This document shows, piece by piece, positions 12,823-21,465 of a stretch of DNA of 64,000 nucleotides; the stretch's first letter is position 1, and each line of letters opens with the position of its first letter. This DNA comes from an uncultured Lentisphaerota bacterium. GTDB taxonomy: Bacteria > Verrucomicrobiota > Kiritimatiellia > CAIQIC01. The position numbers and the translations under genes were made by a program. The notes under the pieces are model-generated. The model was not told the DNA's origin, did no database searches, and saw nothing but the letters and a program-made list of their open reading frames with translations. The stretch covers positions 37,986-101,985 of the forward strand of contig CAISWQ010000091.1 in the NCBI GenBank assembly GCA_903889245.1. Reading direction: 5' to 3'.

Positions 12823-12956
12823 GGTCCAGGGGTTGGAAACACCACGGGCCTGTTTTTCCAGGGGTTGGAAAAACCTGCGCGCGTGCGCCGGTCCTGTTGT
12901 TGCCCAGTTTCCGGGCCTTGGAAAAAAGCAACGGGTTGGTTCCAGGCCTTGGAAAG
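12823..12956. repeat. Phased palindrome array, 4 copies (2+2)
   Basis: CC positions are 12826, 12858, 12911 and 12942, giving intervals of 32, 53 and 31 bp. The array occupies almost the whole 172-bp gap between the two kinase genes and begins 9 bp after the first kinase's stop codon. The 53-bp step is the only irregular spacing inside any cluster. Confidence 0.9.
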
Positions 12957-12986
12957 GACTGCGGCCCACACGGAAAGTGAGCTGAC

Positions 12987-15900
12987 ATGAGCGAGTGGTT
13001 GAAGTCACAAATGGATTTCATCTATGTGGCCTATGGCTTGGCGTTTTTCTTTCTCGCCATCGCCGCCTGGTCCCTGCGCCGTCAGCGCTCGGGTACGCCC
13101 CGCTGGATCTGGCTGGTGGCGTTCGGCGTCATCCATGGGGCGAATCTCTGGCTGGAAGGCCTGATGTATGGCTGGTCCTGGCTGCCGGGCGGTACCCTGC
13201 GGCTGCTCCTGCGCCTGCTCTCTTTCGTCTGCCTGCTGGAATTCGGGCGCGCCAGTCTGGCCGCGGTCTGGCCGCGGTTTCCGGGCCCCTGGTTGCATCT
13301 GCCCTGCTTGGCCATCGTGTTCTCTTATGCGGGCAGCGAACTGTCCACCTTGCAGGCGGTGGTGCGCTATGCCGTCGGCCTGCCCGCCGGTCTGCTGACC
13401 ACGTGGGCGCTGCTGCGCCATGCTGCTCCTCGCGGGCGGCCAGAGCGGTTGCAGTTGCAGGTGGCGGCTCTGCTCATGGGTATCTACACGCTGTTGATTG
13501 GCGCGGTCGTCGCGCCGGCGCCCTGGCCGCCGGCCGCTTTCCTGAACGAGGCGGAAATCTGGCAACTGACCGGCTGGCCGGCGCAGTGCTGGCGTGGCGG
13601 CCTGATCTTTGGCGTGGCGATCCTCCTGTGGTGGCATTACTGCCGCGGACAGGAGGCCAGTGCGGGGCGCGAGGGCAGCCTGTTCTGGTGGCATTATCTG
13701 CGGTGGGCCATGCCCTTTGTCGCGCTATTGCTGGGCTTGGGCTGGCTGATCACCGAGCGGGCCGGAAGGATGGAAACCAAACGCCTGCGCACCGACATCC
13801 TGTGGCGCGCCAATCTGATGGCCGCCGCCTTGGATGCCGACCACGTCGCCCGGTTGCAGGGTTCACCGGCAGATCTGGCTCGTCCTGATTACCAGATTAT
13901 CAAAACACAATTGCAGCGCCTGCGCCGGGCCGATCCGGGCACTCGTTTTTGCTATGTGGCTGCTCCCAATGCGCAGGGTGACTTCATCTGCCTGGCCGAC
14001 TCCGGGCAGGTGCTTTCGCGCCATGCGTCTGTACCCAGGGAGTGTTGTCAGGCGGGCAGCGTGGCGCTTAAACAAGTCTGGCAAAGTGGACAGGGCAGGT
14101 TGGAGGAAGCCTGGTCGGATGCAAGAAAACAATGGGTGCTGGCACTGGCGCCCATCAAGGATGCACAGGGTCAACTCTGCGCCGTGCTGGGCATGGAGGC
14201 GGATGTGGCCGGTTGGGAGCTGGTCGTGGCCAAGCAACGCATGTGGCCGATTCTGGCGGTGATGTTGTTGATGGTGCTGTTGATCGCAGCCTTCGTTGTG
14301 GTGCAACGGGTGCAGATGCTGACCGACTGGTTGGCGGAATCCGAGGAACGCCATCGTTCCCTGTTTGAGAACAGTGGCGTGGTCATGGCGTTGCTGGATG
14401 CCGAGACTCTGCGGGTGGTGGCCGCCAATCCGGCGGCGGCGGCGTTCTATGGCTATCCGCAGTCCGAACTCATCGGCATGCCAGCCACGCAATTCAGCCA
14501 GCGGTCACAGGAGGAATTGAGCGTTATCATCCGTGCCGCGGAGCAATCGCCCAAGCGGGTGCGCGGGCCACACCGGCTGGCTGATGGCAGCATCCGTACC
14601 GTCGAGGTCTGCGTTTCCCCTTTGTTGGTTCGTCGGCGGCGACTGGTCTTCATCATCGTCATGGACGTGAGTGACCAGGTCCGGGCCGAGTGCGCCTTGC
14701 AGGAAAACGAAGCGCGTCTGCGCAAGATCTATGACTCGATGGCCGAGTTGATGTTGCTGGGGGAAGTGGTGTGCGACGAGAAGGGGGCGGCCACGAACGT
14801 CATCCTGTTGGATGGGAACGCGAGTTTCCTGCGGGTGTTTGGTTTGAGACGCGAAGAGGTGGTCGGTCGTCTGGCGTCGCAGGTTTTTGGCGGTCTGCCG
14901 GCGTTCTTGGAGCCCTGTGCCGCCGTCGTCGCCAGTGGTCAGCCGCAACATTTCGAGAGCGCGCACGTGGCCCTGGGCTTGCAGTTGGATGTCTCGCTCT
15001 TCTCGCCGGAACCCAGGCGCTTTGCCCTGTTTGCCACCGATATCACCGCCAGAAAATACGATGAGGAGCAACTGCGCCTGCAAGGCGCGGCGCTCGCCGC
15101 TGCCGCCAACGGCATCGTCATTACAGATCGCCTCGGCCGGATCATCTGGGCCAATCCGGCGTTCACCGCGATCACCGGCTATGAACTGCGGGAAGTCCAG
15201 GGCCAGACCATGGCCTTTCTGCGGTCCGGCCAGCACCCGCCGGAGTTTTATGCTGACTTGGATGAGTCCTTCAGGTCCGGGCGCGTCTGGAGCGGGGAGC
15301 TCATCAACCGCCGCAAGGATAACCGTCTGTACACAGATGCCACCACCATCACGCCGGTGCGTAACCGTGAGGGGGTGGTCACCCATTTCGTCGAGATCAA
15401 GCAGGACGTCACGGACCAGCGCTCGCTACAGCAGCAATTCCTGCAGGCGCAGAAGATGGAAAGCATCGGGCGGCTGGCTGCGGGCATCGCCCACGATTTC
15501 AACAACCAGTTGCAGGGTATTCTCGGCTTCAGCGATCTGCTGCGCCGCGCACTGCCGGAGGGTGACCAGCGCCGCGCCGATGTTGAGGAAGTGCGCAAGG
15601 CCGCCTATGCGGCGGCTGATCTGACCCGGCAACTGATGGCCTTTGGTCGTAAGCAGGCTCTCGCCATGCAGATCATGGATGTGACCGCGGTGATCCGCCA
15701 AAACCAGAAGATGTATCAACGCCTGCTGGGCGAAGACGTGGAATGCGAGTTGAACCTTGCCCCTGATCTGGATCGCATCAAAGCCGACCCGAGCCAGGTG
15801 GACCAGGTCCTGATGAACCTGCTGGTCAACGCGCGGGACGCCATGCCGCAGGGCGGTCGTGTCAGCATCTCGGCCTATAACATCACGCTTGATGCGCGCG

Positions 15901-16610
15901 ATGTGGGACATTGGAAAGATGTCCGCCCCGGTCGTTTCATCGTGCTGGCGGTTTCCGATACCGGTGTGGGCATGCCAGAGGAAGTGGTGCCGCACATCTT
16001 TGAACCGTTTTTCACCACGAAGGAGAAACATCGCGGCACCGGCTTGGGCCTGGCCACCGTCTATGGCATCACCCGTCAGCATGGCGGCTGGATTCATGTT
16101 TATAGCCAGTTGGGCTCGGGCACCACCTTCAAACTCTATTTTCCGGCGCTTGCCAGCGCCGAGGAGCCCTCAGTCATCCCCCGGCCGCCGCCCACCGAGG
16201 TGGAAACCAAGGGCAAGGGGCAGCGTATTTTGCTGGTCGAGGATGAGGGCGGTGTGCGCGCCCTGGCTCTGCGCATCCTGACCGAGAGCAACTACAACGT
16301 TACGGCCGCCGCCACGGTGGGCGAGGCGCTGAAACTCTATGCCGCCGCCGAGACGCCCTTTGAGATGGTGTTGAGCGATGTGGTGTTGCCCGACGGCAAT
16401 GGCCTTGAACTGGTGGAGCAGTTGCTGGCGAAGCAGCCCGGTCTGCGCGTCTTGATGGCCAGTGGCTATACCGATGAACGTTCGCGCTGGCCGGCCATTC
16501 AGTCGCGCGGTCTGCGCTTCATCCCCAAGCCCTATCCCGTCGCGCTGTTGTTACGAACGGTACACGAAGTCATCCACGCGCCGGTGCCGCCGCCGGCAAC
16601 AGGTGGTTGA
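12987..16610 (+). CDS. Hybrid sensor histidine kinase with multi-pass N-terminal membrane domain
   Basis: The product has 1,207 residues. The first 250 or so form about seven to eight membrane helices (from VAYGLAFFFLAIAAW to YLRWAMPFVALLLGLGWL). An extracytoplasmic region follows to about 415, then another helix (ILAVMLLMVLLIAAFVVV) and three or four PAS-like domains (about 450-800). The HisKA phosphoacceptor is His836 in GIAHDFNN, the HATPase domain carries DTGVGMP and GTGLGLA, and the receiver has Asp1131 in LSDVVLPDGNG. From the kinase core onward it closely matches the preceding gene, while the sensory halves differ. It starts 172 bp after that gene, across a palindrome array. Probably both feed related outputs; no dedicated response regulator lies next to them. 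Confidence 0.92.
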   Translation: MSEWLKSQMDFIYVAYGLAFFFLAIAAWSLRRQRSGTPRWIWLVAFGVIHGANLWLEGLMYGWSWLPGGTLRLLLRLLSFVCLLEFGRASLAAVWPRFPGPWLHLPCLAIVFSYAGSELSTLQAVVRYAVGLPAGLLTTWALLRHAAPRGRPERLQLQVAALLMGIYTLLIGAVVAPAPWPPAAFLNEAEIWQLTGWPAQCWRGGLIFGVAILLWWHYCRGQEASAGREGSLFWWHYLRWAMPFVALLLGLGWLITERAGRMETKRLRTDILWRANLMAAALDADHVARLQGSPADLARPDYQIIKTQLQRLRRADPGTRFCYVAAPNAQGDFICLADSGQVLSRHASVPRECCQAGSVALKQVWQSGQGRLEEAWSDARKQWVLALAPIKDAQGQLCAVLGMEADVAGWELVVAKQRMWPILAVMLLMVLLIAAFVVVQRVQMLTDWLAESEERHRSLFENSGVVMALLDAETLRVVAANPAAAAFYGYPQSELIGMPATQFSQRSQEELSVIIRAAEQSPKRVRGPHRLADGSIRTVEVCVSPLLVRRRRLVFIIVMDVSDQVRAECALQENEARLRKIYDSMAELMLLGEVVCDEKGAATNVILLDGNASFLRVFGLRREEVVGRLASQVFGGLPAFLEPCAAVVASGQPQHFESAHVALGLQLDVSLFSPEPRRFALFATDITARKYDEEQLRLQGAALAAAANGIVITDRLGRIIWANPAFTAITGYELREVQGQTMAFLRSGQHPPEFYADLDESFRSGRVWSGELINRRKDNRLYTDATTITPVRNREGVVTHFVEIKQDVTDQRSLQQQFLQAQKMESIGRLAAGIAHDFNNQLQGILGFSDLLRRALPEGDQRRADVEEVRKAAYAAADLTRQLMAFGRKQALAMQIMDVTAVIRQNQKMYQRLLGEDVECELNLAPDLDRIKADPSQVDQVLMNLLVNARDAMPQGGRVSISAYNITLDARDVGHWKDVRPGRFIVLAVSDTGVGMPEEVVPHIFEPFFTTKEKHRGTGLGLATVYGITRQHGGWIHVYSQLGSGTTFKLYFPALASAEEPSVIPRPPPTEVETKGKGQRILLVEDEGGVRALALRILTESNYNVTAAATVGEALKLYAAAETPFEMVLSDVVLPDGNGLELVEQLLAKQPGLRVLMASGYTDERSRWPAIQSRGLRFIPKPYPVALLLRTVHEVIHAPVPPPATGG

Positions 16611-16684
16611 CGGATGGCGGGGTGCTTGTTAAGGAAACCGCGGACGACATCGCCAAAACTGGAACGGATGGAAGGAGAACCACG

Positions 16685-17446
16685 ATGAAAAAAAACAGGA
16701 CGTATGCGTTCACGCTGATCGAACTGCTGGTGGTGATGGCCATCATCGGTACCCTGGCCGCGCTGTTGCTGCCGGGGCTGTTCCGTTCCTTGAGTGCCGG
16801 CCGCGGGGCCACCTGCGCACAGAACGCTCATCAGATTGCCGTGGCCTTCAAGAATTACGAGAGCGATCACGGCTGGCTGCCGTGGCGCACCTCGGGGCTG
16901 TGGAAGGAAATCACGTCACCCAAGGGCAACACGTCCTTTGGTCCCGGCGGCACCTGGTGGATGAGTTTGCTGGGCAACTCCAAATACCTGCCGACGGATT
17001 TGAAACGCACCGTCTGGCGTTGCCCGGAAGTGCGTCAGGTCGAAATTGATGCCCAGGATGCCAACGGCTGGACTGGCGGTGTGGGTGGCTATGGGGCCCT
17101 GTATAACCTGCTGCAAACTGAATTTGGTTCCAGCAGCAACCGGCAGGGCAAGGTGCGCAGTTCCGATGTGGCGCGTCCCGCGTACATCTGGATGGTGGGC
17201 GATGTCGGTCATCCTTTGGCGGGCGCGACCCCGGGCGATGGCCGCTATATTCGCACCAATCATGGTTTCTCGCGCCCCTCCACACTGGGAGGGTGGTCGT
17301 TCGCCGGAACGCCTCCGCCGGTCCAGCCGGCCGTGCGTCACAACAGTTTTGCCAACTTCGCCACCGTGGATGGTCATGTGACCAAGATGAATTGGGATGG
17401 GATGAGGACCGAGGTCGGTAACTTCACCGGGCGCGGCGAATTCTAA
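16685..17446 (+). CDS. Prepilin-type N-terminal methylation-site protein
   Basis: The 253-residue product begins MKKNRTYAFTLIELL. This is a type IV prepilin/pseudopilin leader with FTLIE after the presumed cleavage site and the conserved Glu5, followed by a hydrophobic helix (VVMAIIGTLAALLLPGL). The rest is a globular domain ending in the HNSFANFATVDGH region, which recalls the H-X9-DG proteins abundant in Planctomycetes and Verrucomicrobia. ATG 16685 has a strong GAAGGAGAA ribosome binding site; the frame opens 26 codons earlier, but that extension would bury the leader. It lies 74 bp after the second kinase and 16 bp before the SDR gene. Secretion or surface structure is likely; the exact role is unknown. 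Confidence 0.85.
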   Translation: MKKNRTYAFTLIELLVVMAIIGTLAALLLPGLFRSLSAGRGATCAQNAHQIAVAFKNYESDHGWLPWRTSGLWKEITSPKGNTSFGPGGTWWMSLLGNSKYLPTDLKRTVWRCPEVRQVEIDAQDANGWTGGVGGYGALYNLLQTEFGSSSNRQGKVRSSDVARPAYIWMVGDVGHPLAGATPGDGRYIRTNHGFSRPSTLGGWSFAGTPPPVQPAVRHNSFANFATVDGHVTKMNWDGMRTEVGNFTGRGEF

Positions 17447-17462
17447 ACCTGTAGATAGGTTC

Positions 17463-18317
17463 ATGGCCTTTCCCCCAGTTCAATCCAAGACGGTGCTGGT
17501 GACCGGCTGCTCGACCGGCATCGGCTGGGCGACGGCGCACGTGTTGCGCGCGGCCGGCTGGCAGGTCTTCCCGACGGCGCGCAAGGCGGCCGACCTGGAG
17601 AAACTGCGCGCCGCCGGCTTCACGCCCGTGACGCTCGATATCGCCAGCGGCGAAAGCGTGCGCGCGGCGGCGGCCGGGACGCTCCAACTCACCGGTGGCA
17701 AACTGGGCGCGCTGGTGAACAACGCCGGTTACGGCCAGCCCGGCGCCTTGGAGGACCTCTCGCGCGCGGCGCTACGCGAGCAGTTCGAGACGAACGTCGT
17801 TGGCCTGCAGGATTTGACCAATCAGTTTATCCCGCTGTTCCGCCAGCAGGGGTGGGGGCGGATCATCAACGTCAGCAGCGTGGTGGGACGGTTACCGCTG
17901 CCGCTGATGGGCGCCTATTGCGCCAGCAAGTATGCGCTCGAAGCGCTGAGCGACTGCTTGCGGCTGGAATTGCGCGGCTCCGGCGTCGCGGTCAGCATTG
18001 TGGAGCCGGGTCCGATCAAGACGGATTTCCGCCCCAACGCGGCTGCCGCGGGTTGGAAGCATCTGGCGGATTTGAAGCACTCGCGCTTTGCCGGGTATTA
18101 CCGGCGCAATGCCGAGGAGCCCCATCGTCCCAAGACGCGCGACCGTTTTGAACTGCCACCCGAAGCCGTCAGCGAAAAAATCCTGCACGCCATGGTGGCC
18201 GACAACCCGCGCACGCGCTATCCGGTGACGTTGGTGGCGTGGGCCGGCGCAGCCTTGCGCCGCGTGGCGCCGGATGCGCTCATGGATCAACTGCTCTCCC
18301 ACCGCGTGGCGGACTGA
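17463..18317 (+). CDS. SDR family NAD(P)-dependent oxidoreductase
   Basis: The 284-residue product is a classical short-chain dehydrogenase. The cofactor motif TGCSTGIG is at residues 14-21, the structural motif NNAG at 86-89, the catalytic serine in NVSS at about 138-139, and the YxxxK pair at Tyr152 and Lys156 (YCASK), followed by the PGPIKTDF segment. The family oxidises or reduces alcohols, ketones, sugars or lipids in the cytosol; the substrate cannot be assigned. The gene starts 16 bp after the prepilin-type gene and ends at a bidirectional terminator shared with the converging DUF4412-like gene. Confidence 0.92.
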   Translation: MAFPPVQSKTVLVTGCSTGIGWATAHVLRAAGWQVFPTARKAADLEKLRAAGFTPVTLDIASGESVRAAAAGTLQLTGGKLGALVNNAGYGQPGALEDLSRAALREQFETNVVGLQDLTNQFIPLFRQQGWGRIINVSSVVGRLPLPLMGAYCASKYALEALSDCLRLELRGSGVAVSIVEPGPIKTDFRPNAAAAGWKHLADLKHSRFAGYYRRNAEEPHRPKTRDRFELPPEAVSEKILHAMVADNPRTRYPVTLVAWAGAALRRVAPDALMDQLLSHRVAD

Positions 18318-18323
18318 AAAGAA

Positions 18324-18351
18324 AAACAGGCAACCTTCCGGTTGCCTGTTT
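18324..18351. terminator. Bidirectional intrinsic terminator
   Basis: The stem AAACAGGCAAC (18324-18334) pairs with GTTGCCTGTTT (18341-18351) around a 6-nt loop, with A-rich sequence on the left and TTT on the right. It lies between the convergent SDR and DUF4412-like genes and can serve both strands. Confidence 0.85.
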
Positions 18352-18373
18352 CGCGCTGACAGTTTTCCCAGTA

Positions 18374-19249
18374 TTACTGCTGCTGCTTCATCTGCTCCTG
18401 CAGCATTTTCAGGAGCGGATTGTCGCCGCCCTTCTTGCCGTCGCCGGACTTCTTGCCGCCGCCCATGAGCGCGGCCAGCGGATTCATTTCCTGCTCGGTG
18501 TAGCCCTTGGGCATCTGGAAGACATCGGCGGCGGGGCTGATTTTCTTGAGGGACGTCACTTCCATCGTCACGGTGGATTCCTGCGCGTTGCCGTTGGGGT
18601 CCGTGGCGCTGTTCTTGGTGATCACCTTGAGCGGGAAGCCCTGCGCCTTGTTCATCTGGTCGGCGATCAGCCTGTCGAGGTCGGCATTGCCGGTCTTCAT
18701 CTCCTTACGCATGGCGGCGAAGGTCAGCGCGTCATCCTTGAGCGCTGTGGTCACCCACATCTCCTCCTCGTTGGCCGTGCTGGTGGCTTGCTTCATGCCC
18801 ATGAAGTTGATCTCCATGGTGTAGGACGTGCGGAATTTATAATGCGTGGTCGGCAGCCCGTGGATCGCCGGCCCTTTTTCCTCCAGCAGTTTCTCGGCCT
18901 TCTGGTCTTTGATCTTCATGTTCATCATGCCCATCATGCCGCCGGCCATGCCGAGCATCGCGTTCATGTCCCACGTGCCATAGGTTTTCTCGCCGGGATT
19001 GACGAGGTGGGCGGTCTTGCCCGCGTCGGTGGTGAGCAGGTAATTGCCGGTGCCCATCATCGGGTTCTTGCTCTCGGTGAATTCGATCTTCGCCTTGCTG
19101 CCATCCACGATGGCGTGGACCGTGGCGTTGGCCATCTCGGCGTGCTTGCCGCCCTCGGCCTTGGTGACCGACGTGTATTCCCACCCCGCGCGCGCCGTCA
19201 GCGCCGCGCATAGCAAACCGACCGCACCCAGCATCATTTGTTTCTGCAT
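18374..19249 (-). CDS. Secreted DUF4412-like protein
   Basis: The 291-residue protein has a signal peptide (MQKQMMLGAVGLLCAALTARA). The mature part is rich in lysine, methionine and short beta-type segments (YTSVTKAEGGKHAEMANATVHAIVDGSKAKIEFTE...), with a methionine-rich stretch MLGMAGGMMGMMNMK and a low-complexity end KQQQ. The layout of an initial strand, a 'DGSKAKIEF' step and a 'KTYGTWDM' step resembles the DUF4412 family, whose function is unknown. The start is well supported by AAGGAG about 8 bases upstream. The protein is likely periplasmic or membrane-attached. Confidence 0.7.
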   Translation of the reverse strand: MQKQMMLGAVGLLCAALTARAGWEYTSVTKAEGGKHAEMANATVHAIVDGSKAKIEFTESKNPMMGTGNYLLTTDAGKTAHLVNPGEKTYGTWDMNAMLGMAGGMMGMMNMKIKDQKAEKLLEEKGPAIHGLPTTHYKFRTSYTMEINFMGMKQATSTANEEEMWVTTALKDDALTFAAMRKEMKTGNADLDRLIADQMNKAQGFPLKVITKNSATDPNGNAQESTVTMEVTSLKKISPAADVFQMPKGYTEQEMNPLAALMGGGKKSGDGKKGGDNPLLKMLQEQMKQQQ

Positions 19250-19360
19250 GTTGGCTCCTTTTAGGTTGGCGGGACTCTAGCCGTTGACCGCTGAAAAGCA
19301 AGCGCCGAGGATGGGCCACACAAGGCACAAGGGGGCACACAGGAAAGCCGCGTCCGCACC

Positions 19361-19409
19361 TTTCCTGACCTTGGAAAAGCTGGCGTGTTTCCATCCAAGC
19401 CTTGGGAAA
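19361..19409. repeat. Degenerate phased palindrome pair
   Basis: Two diverged copies (TTTCCTGACCTTGGAAAA and TCCAAGCCTTGGGAAA) have CC positions at 19364 and 19395, still exactly 31 bp apart. This is the only array in a divergent intergenic region, and it is the least conserved. Confidence 0.65.
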
Positions 19410-19504
19410 CTCGCTCCGCCGTTCCTCTGCTTCCGGTTTCTGCTTCCCACCGGCGCGGCGGCGGCTATACTGCACGCAGAAATGATGCGTGAGGGGCCTA
19501 CATC

Positions 19505-20500
19505 ATGAATGAAGCTGCCGCTGTTCCGCCAGTCGCCGCGTTCAAAGACCGTCGTATCGGGCTGATGGTCTTTGGCATTCTGCTGATCCTGCTGGGCGCG
19601 CTGGTCGCATTCGCAATCCCGTTCATGTTGCTGGGGCAGCTCATGGCCTCGCGGATGCCGGATGCGCCGGTGACGCCCATGCAGTTCATCTGGCCGGCGA
19701 TCCTGATGTATCTGGGGGTCGCGACGGTGTTCATCTGGCTGGGCATCGGGTCAATCAAGTGCCGCCGTTGGGCGCGCGCGCTGCTGCTGGTCATCGGCTG
19801 GATGTGGCTGATCATGGGCATCGTCGGGGTCATCTCTGTGGGCGTCATCATGCCGCAGGTTTTCTCCCATATGCCCGCGCCGGCGGGCGCGCCACCGCTG
19901 CCGCCGGCCGCGATCACGGTCATCACGCTGATCATGCTGGCGTTCTGCTCGGTGATTTACATCCTCATCCCCGGCGCGCTGGTCTTCTTCTACCGCAGCC
20001 CGCACGTCAAGGCGACCTGCGAGTTGCGTGACCCGGTGTCGCGCTGGACCGACGCGTGTCCGCTGCCGGTGCTGGCGATCAGCCTGTTGCTGGGGTGCGG
20101 CGCGGCGTTCATGCCGCTGATGATCCTGTTCTATCACAGCATCGTGCCGTGCTTCGGTGCCTACATCAGCGGCCTGCCGGGCGCGGTGGTCGTGCTGGTG
20201 ACAACGCTGGTCTATGCGTGGGCGGCGCGGGCCACGTACAAGTTGCAGATGGCCGGCTGGTGGGTGGCGTTGCTCGGTTTTGCGCTGTGGGTCCTCTCCG
20301 CGGCCATCACGATGGCACGGATAGGGCTGCTGCCGATGTACGAGCACATGGGCTTTCCCAAGGAGCAACTCGACCTGCTCAAGCAGATGGAGTTCTTGAA
20401 CAGCCCGCTGCTCTGGATTTTGATGGTGGCCGCGTGGGTGCCGTTCCTTGGCTACATCATCTACACCAAGAAATATTTCAGGCCGGGAAGGGCAGGGTAG
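19505..20500 (+). CDS. Eight-helix integral membrane protein of unknown function
   Basis: The 331-residue product consists largely of about eight hydrophobic helices, from GLMVFGILLILLGALVAFAI near residue 20 to WILMVAAWVPFLGYIIY at the C-terminus, with short polar loops and no recognisable catalytic motif. The gene ends 5 bp before the response-regulator/diguanylate cyclase gene, so the two are almost certainly co-transcribed. That might link it to envelope signalling, but the sequence alone gives no function. Confidence 0.8.
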   Translation: MNEAAAVPPVAAFKDRRIGLMVFGILLILLGALVAFAIPFMLLGQLMASRMPDAPVTPMQFIWPAILMYLGVATVFIWLGIGSIKCRRWARALLLVIGWMWLIMGIVGVISVGVIMPQVFSHMPAPAGAPPLPPAAITVITLIMLAFCSVIYILIPGALVFFYRSPHVKATCELRDPVSRWTDACPLPVLAISLLLGCGAAFMPLMILFYHSIVPCFGAYISGLPGAVVVLVTTLVYAWAARATYKLQMAGWWVALLGFALWVLSAAITMARIGLLPMYEHMGFPKEQLDLLKQMEFLNSPLLWILMVAAWVPFLGYIIYTKKYFRPGRAG

Positions 20501-20505
20501 GGCGC

Positions 20506-21447
20506 ATGCGGATCCTGGTGGCGGAAGATAATGCGGTGTTCCAGAAGATTCTGGAGAACAACCTGAAGGCGTGGGGGTACGAGGTTGTGCTGGCCTCCGA
20601 TGGCACCGAGGCGTGGAAAATTCTGTGTGGTCCCACCGCGCCGCAACTGGCCGTCCTCGATTGGATGATGCCCGGCATGAGCGGTATTGAGTTGTGCAAG
20701 AAAATCAGGCAGGAGAATCGCGAGCCCTACACCTATGTGATCTTGCTAACGGCCTTGCATGGCGAAGACGAATTGGTCGCCGGTATGGAGGCGGGTGCAG
20801 ATGATTATGTCACCAAGCCCTTCAAGCCCGCCGAATTGCGCGTCCGCCTGCGCGCCGGCAAACGGGTGGTTGAGCTGCAGAACGATCTGGTGCAGGCGCG
20901 CGAGGCCTTGCGCGTCAAAGCCACCCACGATTCGTTGACCGGGTTGTGGAATCACGAGGAAATCTTCCGCCTGCTCGACCTCGAACTGTTCCGCGCTGAG
21001 CGGCAGAAGACGCCCGTCGGCATCGTGCTGGCCGATATTGACCATTTCAAAAAGATCAATGACACCTACGGCCATCTGGCCGGTGACCAGGCCTTGCGCA
21101 TGGTGGCGCAGCAGCTGCAAAAACTGGTCCGCTCCTACGATTCCATCGGCCGCTACGGCGGCGATGAATTTCTGCTGGTGTTGCCGGGTTGTGACCGTGC
21201 GAGCCTCACCTCGCTGGGCGCGCGCCTGCGCGACAGTCTGCAGGAAAACCAGGCCGCCTCGCCCGCCGGCCCGATCACGCTGACCTTGAGCCTTGGCGGC
21301 ATCGTCTATGAGCAGCACCGCGGCATCAACGCCACCACCCTGCTGCACGAGACCGATTCCGCGCTCTACCGCGCCAAGCACGCCGGCCGCGACCAGTTGG
21401 TGATCGCCGAAACTTTGCCGCCCGCGGCCTCACCGCCGCCGGCGTGA
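20506..21447 (+). CDS. Response regulator with diguanylate cyclase (GGDEF) output
   Basis: The 313-residue cytosolic protein has an N-terminal receiver (about 1-120, phosphorylation site Asp52 in VLDWMMPG, switch lysine in YVTKPF) and a C-terminal GGDEF domain (about 135-305). The active-site motif is intact (YGGDEF, residues 217-222), and the allosteric I-site RSYD lies exactly five residues upstream (209-212), so it should synthesise cyclic di-GMP from GTP and be feedback-inhibited. ATG 20506 starts precisely at the receiver (MRILVAEDN); the frame is open upstream but there overlaps the preceding membrane-protein gene. No partner kinase is adjacent; the hybrid kinases at 9.5-16.6 kb are possible but unproven donors. 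Confidence 0.93.
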   Translation: MRILVAEDNAVFQKILENNLKAWGYEVVLASDGTEAWKILCGPTAPQLAVLDWMMPGMSGIELCKKIRQENREPYTYVILLTALHGEDELVAGMEAGADDYVTKPFKPAELRVRLRAGKRVVELQNDLVQAREALRVKATHDSLTGLWNHEEIFRLLDLELFRAERQKTPVGIVLADIDHFKKINDTYGHLAGDQALRMVAQQLQKLVRSYDSIGRYGGDEFLLVLPGCDRASLTSLGARLRDSLQENQAASPAGPITLTLSLGGIVYEQHRGINATTLLHETDSALYRAKHAGRDQLVIAETLPPAASPPPA

Positions 21448-21465
21448 CCCGAAAGGAGTTGTCCC